Origin: a virus
Direction: 5' to 3' (one strand)
DNA: 26,734 nt
IMG/VR virus record: IMGVR_UViG_3300037882_000341
Span: 1-26,734 of that record
Both the position numbers and the translations under genes were made by a program. This document shows, one piece after another, positions 1-6,928 of this stretch. The notes below the pieces were generated by a model, which saw only the letters and a program-made list of their open reading frames with translations, was not told where the DNA came from and did not search any database. Each line of letters begins with the position of its first letter. Within the stretch, counting starts at the first letter, position 1.

Positions 1-126
1 GGCTTCGCCTCGCGCGACAAGCGCGTTGAGACGGTCGGTGTGTTCGATCAAAGTTGCCATTGCTTGCTCCCAGGCGGGCCCGCCGCCGTAAATGTGGATG
101 TGCTCGAAATTGACTCGCCGTGTCAC
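1..126 (-). CDS. Start of a further gene cut by the window edge (partial)
   Basis: A GTG at 126 overlaps the stop of the 73-aa gene (GTGA) and opens a frame that runs off the window after 42 residues: MTRRVNFEHIHIYGGGPAWE, then QAMATLIEHTDRLNALVARG. An internal ATG at 60, preceded by GGGAGC, could be the true start instead. The visible part ends in a helical segment (ATLIEHTDRLNALVAR). The function cannot be told from this piece. Confidence 0.45.
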   Translation of the reverse strand, partial: MTRRVNFEHIHIYGGGPAWEQAMATLIEHTDRLNALVARGEA

Positions 127-344
127 GGCTTCATGCCCGCCTTGTAGCTGGGCGCCCGCGCGACAGCCTCCGGCGTTGCCCGTTCCAGCGGGCCGTAGAG
201 GAAGTCGTCGGCCAGCCGGTAGCGGTCAGCCTTGGGGCTGTCGCCGGGCAACTCATAGGTGCCGCGGTTGAAGACGACGGCGCCGGTCGGCAGCTTCGGG
301 TGAGGCACGTCGCGCACGACGTACACGATGGTTTTGCTTCCCAT
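123..344 (-). CDS. Hypothetical 73-aa protein
   Basis: It starts MGSKTIVYVVRDVPHPKLPT at an ATG one base after the preceding stop (TGATATG), then GAVVFNRGTYELPGDSPKAD, and ends ARAPSYKAGMKP. It is basic and Pro-containing, with no membrane segment or known domain. The stop overlaps a following GTG (GTGA). Part of the same operon by spacing; function unknown. Confidence 0.6.
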   Translation of the reverse strand: MGSKTIVYVVRDVPHPKLPTGAVVFNRGTYELPGDSPKADRYRLADDFLYGPLERATPEAVARAPSYKAGMKP

Positions 345-345
345 A

Positions 346-756
346 TCAGTCCTTCGAAAGTTTGTTGATCAGTCGCTGGTGAATGCCAGTTCCCCGCCAC
401 AGCACATACAAGTGCACGTCTGCGCCAGCGTGGCCCTGCCGCATCACGTAGTCTAGATTTGCGCCCATGACGTGCATAAGTCGCAAACAACGCCGATTAT
501 CCGCTTGCACCCACATTGACACGCGGTTAACGCCAAGTGTTACAAACACGAAGTGCGCCGCTGCGATGATCCATTCTCGAGCGGGAAGGCTGACCGCGAT
601 GTGCGCCCAGACATTGGAGCCGGTCCAATCGTGGATTCCCAGGGCCGCAAGCATCCGCCCGTTGACTTCCCAGCCGACGCCTTCTACCTGCTGATCGAAA
701 TAGGAACCATGCTCCGCCAGACAAGCGGTTATCTTGGCGCCGTCGTAGGTGATCAC
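346..756 (-). CDS. GNAT-fold protein resembling T7 gp13-type internal virion protein
   Basis: This is 136 aa from a GTG overlapping the preceding stop. It shows a GNAT-like pattern: a strand-rich centre (NVWAHIAVSLPAREWIIAAA), FVFVTLGVNRVSMWVQADN and RRCLRLMHVMGANLDYVMRQ, where RV-x-x-x-V-x-x-x-N matches the later GNAT beta-strand/helix region. Proteins of this size and kind (acetyltransferase-like, often without the full acetyl-CoA loop) are common near structural and lysis genes of podoviruses, and T7 gp13 is the reference. I do not see a clear R/Q-x-x-G-x-G/A loop, so catalysis is doubtful. It ends with a TGATATG junction. Confidence 0.6.
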   Translation of the reverse strand: MITYDGAKITACLAEHGSYFDQQVEGVGWEVNGRMLAALGIHDWTGSNVWAHIAVSLPAREWIIAAAHFVFVTLGVNRVSMWVQADNRRCLRLMHVMGANLDYVMRQGHAGADVHLYVLWRGTGIHQRLINKLSKD

Positions 757-872
757 ATCGATATGCTCGCTGGCATGTGTTCAGATTCTGGCGTTTTCTG
801 TACAGGTTTTGTCGACGTGTATAGAAGCGGTGCCATTGCTCGCTGCCAGCGGTTAGCGTCGCAGTCGGTCAT
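753..872 (-). CDS. 39-aa coupled small ORF between Rz and the GNAT-like gene
   Basis: It starts MTDCDANRWQRAMAPLLYTS, with an ATG overlapping the Rz stop (ATGA), and ends MPASISM with a TGA overlapping the next gene's GTG (GTGA). Both overlaps match the junction style of neighbours, so it is probably translated, perhaps only to couple the downstream gene to Rz. It has no membrane segment or recognisable motif. It fills what would otherwise be a 112-base gap. Confidence 0.5.
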   Translation of the reverse strand: MTDCDANRWQRAMAPLLYTSTKPVQKTPESEHMPASISM

Positions 873-1363
873 GGCGCCGTTGCTCTAACGTATTCCTGAA
901 GCCCCATCAAGCGGGAGTTGCAGGCGTCAGCAGCTTCTGCCACTTGCGATAGAGATGCTGCACACTCTCGGACCACGACCCGGAGGCCGGCCGCTCCATC
1001 AGTTCCGCCGGGGGCGCTGGCACTTGCACTGGACGCACTGGCGCCGGGGGCAGCGGCAACGGCGTCGCGCAGGCGGTCAAGGTCAGCGCGAACAGAAGCG
1101 GCAGCAGCCTGGCGCTTGGCAAGATCAGCACGGTACGCATCGGCGGCCTTTCCGGTTGCTTCGACAAGGGCTGTTTCGCGCTCGCGAGCCTTGGCTTGCT
1201 CGGCTGCGGCTGTTGCCTGGACTGCGGCAGCCTTCTCGGCTTCGGCGCGCTTGGCGGCTTGGCGGCCGGCGTCCAAGCGGTTGTATCCGCCCCAGGCCAA
1301 GCATGCGATCAGCGCCCAGACCCAAAGCGGCACCACCCTGGCGATGCCAAGCAATGCAGTCAC
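869..1363 (-). CDS. Rz: i-spanin, Rz-like (DUF2514 type)
   Basis: This is 164 aa from the GTG overlapping the endolysin stop (GTGA). The N-terminus has a single membrane segment (about 10-27, VVPLWVWALIACLAWGGY), then a periplasmic coiled coil rich in Ala, Glu, Lys and Arg (about 28-115), and an Ala/Ser/Gly linker followed by a CxxSLSQVAEAADACNSRL segment, typical of DUF2514 Rz-like proteins. As an inner-membrane spanin it links with the outer-membrane lipoprotein and fuses the membranes in the last step of lysis of a Gram-negative host. The partner gene lies inside it in another frame. Confidence 0.85.
   Translation of the reverse strand: MTALLGIARVVPLWVWALIACLAWGGYNRLDAGRQAAKRAEAEKAAAVQATAAAEQAKARERETALVEATGKAADAYRADLAKRQAAAASVRADLDRLRDAVAAAPGASASSASASAPGGTDGAAGLRVVVRECAASLSQVAEAADACNSRLMGLQEYVRATAP
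907..1140 (-). CDS. Rz1: o-spanin, Rz1-like lipoprotein nested in Rz
   Basis: This is 77 aa from the ATG at 1140, with GGAAAGG six bases upstream; a longer TTG start is not needed. The signal peptide is MRTVLILPSARLLPLLFALT and the lipobox LTAC, with the lipidated Cys at residue 24. A Pro-rich stretch (PLPLPPAPVRPVQVPAPPAE) follows, as in other Rz1 proteins. The gene lies entirely within Rz in a different frame, the classic embedded spanin arrangement. It would sit in the inner leaflet of the outer membrane and bind Rz through the periplasm. Confidence 0.88.
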   Translation of the reverse strand: MRTVLILPSARLLPLLFALTLTACATPLPLPPAPVRPVQVPAPPAELMERPASGSWSESVQHLYRKWQKLLTPATPA

Positions 1364-2151
1364 GCCCAACCGCCCGCGCGCTGCTTGCGGCGCCAGTAGA
1401 TCACTGCGCAGCCGCAGCCGATCAGAATCAGTGGCAGCACAGCGCCCGGCGTGATGCCCAGCGTTTCGGTGATCAGGCTGCGGGCCGTGTCGAGCATTGG
1501 CTTCAAACCGGTCAACTGGCCTCCCCATTCCGAAATGGCCGCCACTGCTCCGGTAATGGTCATGCCGGCGCCGGCCTTGTTGATCTGGCTCGATGCCGGC
1601 TTGCTTTCGGGCTCCACCTCTTGCGGGATGGACGGCGGTTCTTCAGTAGCCACCTGCTCGGCATGATGGTCGGGCAGCGCGTAGATGGCTGCTTCGCGGG
1701 CGCGGCGAGCCTCAAGCGCCTCGGACACCACCAATGCAGTTCCAGGGCCGTCCGGCCGGTACTTGTTCCACAGGCTGAAGGCTCGACGGGCCGCCGCGTA
1801 GTCCCCGCGACGGTGCGCCTTGATCATTGAAGACCCGGCTAAGCCAGGCCACCCGATGTTGAAGCCGCAGACCACCAAGGCAACGAGCTGGTTCGTGCCG
1901 ACTTTGCCGCCGGTCATCTCCATCACCTTGTTGATGCCTTCGGTGAGCTTGTAGTCCAGCAGGGATTGGCCACGCCCCTTGTCGATGGGGGCGTCGCGCA
2001 GCGTCACCTTGCGGCCGTCTTCGTAGGTGGTGCAACCCCAGCCAATGGTGGGCCTGGCAGCAATGCAGAGGTACGGACGCGCCCGCCAGCCTTCTTCGGC
2101 CTTGGTCATGCGGTCGATTTCCGACCGGGCAGCGTCTACGTCGGGCTTCAC
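1360..2151 (-). CDS. Endolysin, GH24 (T4-type) lysozyme with C-terminal membrane segment
   Basis: This is 263 aa from the GTG that overlaps the previous stop (GTGA); a longer frame to 2259 is rejected. The catalytic region has the E-8-C-5-T triad of phage lysozymes: Glu20 in KAEEGWRARPYLCI, Cys29, and Thr35 in PTIGWG. It continues with LVALVVCGFNIGWPGLAGSS and ALVVSEALEARRAREAAIY, as in GH24 enzymes. After about residue 165 comes an acidic/Pro-rich linker, and residues about 236-253 (GAVLPLILIGCGCAVIYW) form a transmembrane helix followed by RRKQR. It cuts peptidoglycan. The C-terminal membrane anchor is unusual compared with the usual N-terminal signal-arrest form. The stop overlaps Rz as GTGA. 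Confidence 0.88.
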   Translation of the reverse strand: MKPDVDAARSEIDRMTKAEEGWRARPYLCIAARPTIGWGCTTYEDGRKVTLRDAPIDKGRGQSLLDYKLTEGINKVMEMTGGKVGTNQLVALVVCGFNIGWPGLAGSSMIKAHRRGDYAAARRAFSLWNKYRPDGPGTALVVSEALEARRAREAAIYALPDHHAEQVATEEPPSIPQEVEPESKPASSQINKAGAGMTITGAVAAISEWGGQLTGLKPMLDTARSLITETLGITPGAVLPLILIGCGCAVIYWRRKQRAGGWA

Positions 2152-2480
2152 GGCTTGGCGTGGATAGCGTCTTGCGTGCGCACGATGTACGCCACCCCAG
2201 CCCACAGAGCAACACAAACACCGAAGATCGCCATGACAGAAGTGGCGATAGCACCCCACCGAGATAGCTTGCTGACGGCGGTTTCGTCGTCAATGCTTTT
2301 CTTCAGGCGGTCAAGTTCCTCCTTGGTCGCAAAGGTATCCATTCGCGCCGCGAGGTCGGTGATGTCCTGCTTTGTCGCCATGCCTGCCACGACCCGTTGC
2401 AAGTCGCCGATGGCCTGTTGGACGTAGCCAAGATGCACGTCCAGTTCTGGGATGGTGGCCGCCGGCCGTCTGTCAGACAT
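2148..2480 (-). CDS. Coiled-coil plus single membrane segment protein (holin-like)
   Basis: This 110-aa protein has an N-terminal soluble part with heptads (VQQAIGDLQRVVAGMATKQD, TDLAARMDTFATKEELDRLK) and one membrane segment at about 75-98 (WGAIATSVMAIFGVCVALWA). The layout resembles XhlA-type or other single-span lysis accessory proteins. It starts inside the end of the upstream membrane protein gene and its stop overlaps the endolysin GTG (GTGA). It probably takes part in timing or triggering of lysis; either this or the multi-pass protein could be the true holin. Confidence 0.6.
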   Translation of the reverse strand: MSDRRPAATIPELDVHLGYVQQAIGDLQRVVAGMATKQDITDLAARMDTFATKEELDRLKKSIDDETAVSKLSRWGAIATSVMAIFGVCVALWAGVAYIVRTQDAIHAKP

Positions 2481-2877
2481 TCTCGTGTCCTTTGGTATCT
2501 TGAGACCTGTAAGAGCTAACAGCTAGCGCCAGACCTGCAACTATGATCACGGTAATGGCCCCAATGTCGAACCCAGCCCTGGCGCTGCACATGGCCTGCC
2601 CTTCAGGCACATGCCACGGCTCGATTGCCCATGCCGCTGTACAAAGCACGACCTGCAGTTCCTCGAACGACCACCAAGCCAGGACAGCCAGCAACAGCCG
2701 GCCGCCGCCTGCAAAGTGGTAGACAAGCCACATCAGGGCCAAGATTGCCGTTGCGCCAAGCCCTTTGGACGCCACGCCAGCAAGCTCTGCAGGGACAAGC
2801 GCCCAGCCGTAGTGCCGGGTTGCGCCGATCAGCAGCATGACGCCCGCCAAATTACTTGGGTTCCACCGGCCCGCCAC
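2473..2877 (-). CDS. Small multi-pass membrane protein (possible holin)
   Basis: This 134-aa protein uses a GTG at 2877 with AAGGGGG about five bases upstream; an ATG 13 codons further in is an alternative. Three to four hydrophobic segments are visible: about 9-20, 40-56 (LGATAILALMWLVYHFAG), 60-82 (RLLLAVLAWWSFEELQVVL) and 103-121 (FDIGAITVIIVAGLALAV). The short polar C-terminus ends TKGHENV. Size, membrane spans and its position two genes before the endolysin fit a holin or antiholin, but no family signature was recognised. It overlaps the next gene by eight bases. Confidence 0.6.
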   Translation of the reverse strand: MAGRWNPSNLAGVMLLIGATRHYGWALVPAELAGVASKGLGATAILALMWLVYHFAGGGRLLLAVLAWWSFEELQVVLCTAAWAIEPWHVPEGQAMCSARAGFDIGAITVIIVAGLALAVSSYRSQDTKGHENV

Positions 2878-2983
2878 CGCCGCCCCCTTGCGGTTGATTA
2901 CCGCCTGACAGTTGTTGCCGCAGCGCGTTGATTGCCGCGGTCAGTTCGCGGATGGCCTGGATCAGTTCGCGGATGGTTTTCAT
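2852..2983 (-). CDS. 43-aa coupled small protein with doubled helix motif
   Basis: It starts MKTIRELIQAIRELTAAINA, overlapping the previous stop (ATGA), and ends GGGGGGPVEPK before TAA. The segment IRELIQAIRELTAA comes from a direct repeat of ATCCGCGAACTG, making an amphipathic heptad-like helix, followed by a Gly-rich linker. Its 3' end overlaps the next gene's GTG by 26 bases. A short amphipathic helix between virion and lysis genes might act on membranes or assemble as a coil. Overlapping junctions support its being translated; function is unknown. Confidence 0.55.
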   Translation of the reverse strand: MKTIRELIQAIRELTAAINALRQQLSGGNQPQGGGGGGPVEPK

Positions 2984-3276
2984 TTGCCGTACCTGTTGTA
3001 AAGACCTTCACCGATGCCAAGCAATCCCTGTCCCATTTGCGACAGGCTTGGAGCACTGCGGGATTTGGTCATCCCGCCCAGTTTTGCAAGCTGATATGCC
3101 GGCGTTGCGACAAGCAGCGACAGTGCCATCAGGGGATCATGCTGTACCGTCTCGCGGGCATAGGCGCGGTGCTCGCGGCCTGCCAGCAGCGCTTGCATTT
3201 GCGGGTCAGTCGCCAGCTTGCGGCGACGCAGCAATTCAACCTGGTCCGCGGTGTCGATGCCGTCTAGGAGTCCCAT
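2980..3276 (-). CDS. Hypothetical small protein after the ejection proteins
   Basis: This 98-aa protein has AAAGG six bases before the ATG. It begins MGLLDGIDTADQVELLRRRK, sharing the MGLLD start with the 390-aa protein encoded at 5755-6927. A middle hydrophobic stretch, LMALSLLVATPAYQLAKLGG (about 49-68), could be membrane-associated, and the end is MGQGLLGIGEGLYNRYGK. It may be an internal virion protein or an early component of the lysis cassette. It ends with an ATGA overlap into a 43-aa ORF. Confidence 0.6.
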   Translation of the reverse strand: MGLLDGIDTADQVELLRRRKLATDPQMQALLAGREHRAYARETVQHDPLMALSLLVATPAYQLAKLGGMTKSRSAPSLSQMGQGLLGIGEGLYNRYGK

Positions 3277-3568
3277 GTGTTACCTTTGGGGGATGGAGTT
3301 CATCGATTACGTGCTGCTCAAGGCCGTCGTCTTGATCGTTGCCGCGTTCGTCTGGAACTTCTTTTGTGCGTTCACTGGTCGGTCGCCAGGATCGGGGCGG
3401 AAAGAAGGCCGCCACGACCAAGCAAAGGCAGGGCGTAGCTCTGCGGCATGTTCAGCAGTCCCCCCAATTGCTCTGCAGCCAAACCAGAATCGCCCAACAG
3501 ACCCGCGAGCCTTTCGGCCTTTGTCTTGCGCGCCGTCGACCGCAAGCCCTCAAGCGCCGGCCCGGTGA
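3275..3568 (+). CDS. Candidate small membrane protein on the opposite strand
   Basis: From the ATG at 3275 the frame gives 97 aa starting MCYLWGMEFIDYVLLKAVVL and continuing IVAAFVWNFFCAFTGR, a well-formed transmembrane helix (about residues 12-32) followed by a basic tail. AGGAG lies four bases before this ATG; an internal ATG at 3293 follows a GGGGG run. The first third lies in the 95-base gap between two minus-strand genes; the rest is antisense to the end of the 798-aa gene, and the tail past about residue 50 has shadow-like composition. It could be a real divergent gene with an overlapping end, a degraded remnant, or chance. It is the only plus-strand candidate worth keeping. Confidence 0.3.
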   Translation: MCYLWGMEFIDYVLLKAVVLIVAAFVWNFFCAFTGRSPGSGRKEGRHDQAKAGRSSAACSAVPPIALQPNQNRPTDPRAFRPLSCAPSTASPQAPAR

Positions 3569-5768
3569 ACGACCCAAGCACCGGGATACGATTTGCAGCC
3601 GCGTTGACAAGCGGGCTATCCAGCAGGCCAAGACTCAGCGCATTTGATGCGTTCTGGTAGGTATTCGACCCGCGCGACATACCGGCCGCTGCCGCCGACT
3701 CTGCCCGCTTGATGTCCGCCGCAATGCGCTGCAAGGTGCGCACCTGTTCGGGCTCAAATGCTTGTTTCAGACCAGGCAAAGTGTTGTCAACCCATCGAAC
3801 AAACTTGCTGGTCAGGTTGCCAGAGGCCGCAGCCGTCGACGCGCCTTCAGTCGTGACCATGCTTCTGAATTGGCCCAACAACTTCGGGTTGTCGCCGATC
3901 AGTCGCTTGAACGATGACACATCGTCGGCAAGGCCAGGCCGTGCGCCCCAGAATTTAGCCGCAGCCTCACCGCCCTGAACCAATGGGGCGCCGTTTCCAG
4001 CTTGTCGGAAAATGTCGGCCTGTGGGCCGGTGCGAAACTGCGCCACTTGGTCGCGCTTTGATTTCAACGCCTCAGACAGCGAGTTGGCCCAGTCAATCGG
4101 CAAGTTCTCATCTGGCAAACCATCGCCCCGGACAACCTGATTGATCTTGTCGTCAATGGCTTGCTTCATCTGGCCTAGCGCCGCCGCCGCTTGATCGTTG
4201 CCCTCACGGCCCATCATTCGCTGATTCTTGCCAAGCGAACTGCGCAGATTCTGAATCTCTCGCAAAGTGGCTTGCTTTGGCACATCAACAGCGCCCGGAG
4301 CTTCGCCCATCGCCGCATCACGCGCTGCCGAATAGCTGCGCGTCATGTCGTCATACATGGATGTCGACGGCGCCCCGAAGGCATCGTTTCTCAGCGCATT
4401 CAACAAGGTGTCAACCCCATCGTCTGCAATGTAGCCAGCCTCATACATGCGTCCGGCCATGTTGGCAGGCGACAAACCGCCGTTCTGCCGAACAAGGTTT
4501 TTCAGATCGCCCCGCAGTGCGTCGACTTCGCCTCGCCGCCCGCTTGCGTTGTTGATTGCAAGACCCCCAGCCTTACGAACAGCCTGAGACAGCGACGGAG
4601 CATCAGAGCTACCACGCGCAGCCTTCATGGCCGGCGCAACCTCAATACCTAGCTCTCTCGCCTTTGCCACAGCTTCGTCAACCGCGCCGCGCGGGCCAAA
4701 CGACCCAGGACCGAAGAACTTGCTTCTTGCTGCTGCAATCTCTTCGACTGGCACGTAGATTGATGCCGCATCAAGCGGCACAGCATTAAACAAGTCGCGC
4801 GTCCTCTGCTTAGCAGCTGCATCGCCCCGCTGTGCTTGGCGGATGATGGCCTCGCCCATGTCTTGCTGCGCGCTGCGCAGCCCAACGGGAGAAGTCGGCG
4901 CAACCCCTTCAAGCGCAGCCAAGCGCGCTGCATTCTGGCCTGCCAGCACGTCGCGCAACGAGCTCCCGCCCGCGCTGTCACTCACGACACGCTGCAAGAT
5001 TCCAGCATCAGGCGTTTGCAATGCTTGCGCAACTGTCGGTCGCGCACCAGGCACCAGTTCGTCAGCAGCATTCAACTTTGCAATGGCCGCCTCAACGGCT
5101 TTCCTGTCGCCCAGGTTGAGCGCCTGCGCCAAGTCTTGCGCCGCCTTCTTCCTGCTGCTCGCAAACGCAGACCCGACAGCAGAACCGGCCTTGCCAGCGA
5201 CTTGCAACGCACCTGGAAGCGCAGCGCCTACAGCCGCACCAAGCCCGATATCTTCAGGGCTGACAATCGCAGCCGACGTGCCGCCAGTGACGCCTCCCCC
5301 AAGTGCCCGCAGGCCAGCGCCACCTGCGCCTGTCACGCCGCCAGCACTGAAACCGGCCGTCCGCACCGCATCAAGCGCCGGCGCCACCCTTGCCGCACCC
5401 GGAAGCAAGCGCGCAGTGTTGGCAAGCACGCCACCGGCGCCGGCAGTTCCGGCAATCTCGCCAACCAACTTGCCGCCGCCATACAGCATGCCCTCTGTGT
5501 CGACGCCCATCATCTTCATGGCATCGTCCATCGCCTGCCGACGCTCTGGATTGCCGATTGACTTGGTGTTGCCCACTGCCAAGTCATACGGGGTCAACAG
5601 CGTGGCGCCAATTGACCCAGAGCCGCGCACCAAGCCAGCCGGCCCGTCTTGCAGCAGTCGCTGGATGAAAGGACGCTTGTCTTCCGCCTTTGCTGGCTTG
5701 TTTTCATCATCCCAAGTGATGCCCGCCGGCTCATCCCATGTGATCGACGCGGGGTCAATCTTTGCCAT
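3372..5768 (-). CDS. Large internal virion / DNA-ejection protein (putative)
   Basis: This 798-aa protein is the largest in the window. The N-terminus has a doubled motif, SITWDEPAGITWDDEN, the ITWDE/ITWDD repeat seen at the start of many phage internal proteins. Residues 50-220 are Gly/Ala-rich with weakly hydrophobic helices (GGGKLVGEIAGTAGAGGVLA, LGAAVGAALPGALQVAGKAG). The remaining 580 residues are helical, with several long Ala/Arg/Gln stretches. No lytic transglycosylase motif was seen. Length and composition suit a pore- or channel-forming ejection protein that is packed with DNA and delivered across the envelope. The C-terminal end faces a plus-strand ORF candidate at 3275-3568. Confidence 0.65.
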   Translation of the reverse strand: MAKIDPASITWDEPAGITWDDENKPAKAEDKRPFIQRLLQDGPAGLVRGSGSIGATLLTPYDLAVGNTKSIGNPERRQAMDDAMKMMGVDTEGMLYGGGKLVGEIAGTAGAGGVLANTARLLPGAARVAPALDAVRTAGFSAGGVTGAGGAGLRALGGGVTGGTSAAIVSPEDIGLGAAVGAALPGALQVAGKAGSAVGSAFASSRKKAAQDLAQALNLGDRKAVEAAIAKLNAADELVPGARPTVAQALQTPDAGILQRVVSDSAGGSSLRDVLAGQNAARLAALEGVAPTSPVGLRSAQQDMGEAIIRQAQRGDAAAKQRTRDLFNAVPLDAASIYVPVEEIAAARSKFFGPGSFGPRGAVDEAVAKARELGIEVAPAMKAARGSSDAPSLSQAVRKAGGLAINNASGRRGEVDALRGDLKNLVRQNGGLSPANMAGRMYEAGYIADDGVDTLLNALRNDAFGAPSTSMYDDMTRSYSAARDAAMGEAPGAVDVPKQATLREIQNLRSSLGKNQRMMGREGNDQAAAALGQMKQAIDDKINQVVRGDGLPDENLPIDWANSLSEALKSKRDQVAQFRTGPQADIFRQAGNGAPLVQGGEAAAKFWGARPGLADDVSSFKRLIGDNPKLLGQFRSMVTTEGASTAAASGNLTSKFVRWVDNTLPGLKQAFEPEQVRTLQRIAADIKRAESAAAAGMSRGSNTYQNASNALSLGLLDSPLVNAAANRIPVLGSFTGPALEGLRSTARKTKAERLAGLLGDSGLAAEQLGGLLNMPQSYALPLLGRGGLLSAPILATDQ

Positions 5769-6927
5769 AGCGAATGCTCCCGTCGCTCATCTGCTCGACC
5801 TTTCTGCCCTGGGCATCTCGGCCAGTTCGCACCACAGTTGCGCCGCCAGAAATTGGGGCGCCATTGATGGCTGCATAGCGCTGCTGCAACGTTCGAACCG
5901 TGCCGAGCGCCGCCAGTCGCTCTGCAATGGGGACCGTCGGGTCGCCAATCTTGCCGGCCATGGTGGTGTAGTTCTGCACGTCAAAGTTTGACTGTGGGCC
6001 TTCCATGCGCGGCACGTTCGCCACCAGCCAACCTGACAAGGCCTGTAGCCGGGCCGAATCCTGCGCGCCAGTGGTGGTGATGCCGACCGCCCGCGCTCCA
6101 GCGTCCATGACGTTTCCAATGCCGCTAGCAGTAGCCTTGCCCCCCTTCAGGATCTTTTCAGCCGCTGTCAGCGCCTCATTCATCTGCTGGCCTTGACGCG
6201 CTCTCGTTCCTTGTTCGGCTTCTGCGCGTTCTTCTGCGGCTGTCTTTGGCGGACGAATGCCTTGCATCACCATGGCCGGCGAACCGTCTTTTGTCGGCTG
6301 CACGAACACCGGCAGCCCTTGCGCGTCTTGCGCCGCAACCGGGCTTCCGTAAGTGGTCAACCCAACGTTTGTGGCGCCAGCCCTAGCCAGTTGCTGCTTA
6401 GCGTCAAACAGCGCCTTGTTCAACATCGGCTTGCCGTCCGGCCCCGGAATAATCAGGCTGTTCAGATCGGGCTTCTCAGGCGCGGCGTATGCCTCGCGCA
6501 CGTCATCGCCTTGGATGCGCACCAGCCGCCCGCCCACTACCTTGAACTCTGGCGCCCTGGCCCCCTGTGGCTGAAGCGCCCCAATCTCAGGCAGGCTCAG
6601 CCCAGCCGACAGCGCACGCGGCACGCTCAGCGGCATTGCCGGCCCCTGTTCGGCGTCGATGGCGCCAAGGTAGCTCATGCGCTGCTGCTGCTGTTCCTGC
6701 GCTTGCTTGCGCGCAGCTGCTGCTTCCTGAAGTTGCTGCACTTGCATTTGCTGCATCTGCTGCTTTGCCTTGCGGTCTTCTTCTGCTGCCCGCTGCGCCT
6801 GCACGGATTGCAGGGCACCGAGCAAGCCTTCGCCGAAGCCCGTGCGGACAGGCCTTGCAGAGCCGGCCGCCATGAGGTTCAGGCCGAGCAGGCCGGTGTC
6901 GCTTCCCAGGATGTCGAGTAGTCCCAT
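5755..6927 (-). CDS. Internal virion / ejection protein with Gln-rich coiled coil (putative)
   Basis: This is 390 aa from the ATG at 6927 (TGATATG junction); a longer frame to 6939 is rejected. It starts MGLLDILGSDTGLLGLNLMA, then a Gln-rich coiled coil at about 45-85 (KAKQQMQQMQVQQLQEAAAA, KQAQEQQQQRM). A beta-rich region (FKVVGGRLVRIQGDD), a helical region (MNEALTAAEKILKGGKATAS, MDAGARAVGITTTG) and a short beta end (VVRTGRDAQGRKVEQMSDG) follow. Gene order between two other probable ejection proteins supports this role. It overlaps the next start by 14 bases. Confidence 0.6.
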   Translation of the reverse strand: MGLLDILGSDTGLLGLNLMAAGSARPVRTGFGEGLLGALQSVQAQRAAEEDRKAKQQMQQMQVQQLQEAAAARKQAQEQQQQRMSYLGAIDAEQGPAMPLSVPRALSAGLSLPEIGALQPQGARAPEFKVVGGRLVRIQGDDVREAYAAPEKPDLNSLIIPGPDGKPMLNKALFDAKQQLARAGATNVGLTTYGSPVAAQDAQGLPVFVQPTKDGSPAMVMQGIRPPKTAAEERAEAEQGTRARQGQQMNEALTAAEKILKGGKATASGIGNVMDAGARAVGITTTGAQDSARLQALSGWLVANVPRMEGPQSNFDVQNYTTMAGKIGDPTVPIAERLAALGTVRTLQQRYAAINGAPISGGATVVRTGRDAQGRKVEQMSDGSIRYGKD

Positions 6928-6928
6928 A

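Noticed and set aside
4843-5991. Plus-strand 382-aa open frame opposite the ejection protein genes
   Set aside because: It is Ala/Pro/Ser-rich shadow of the GC-rich minus-strand gene, without domain features, and crosses two real genes.
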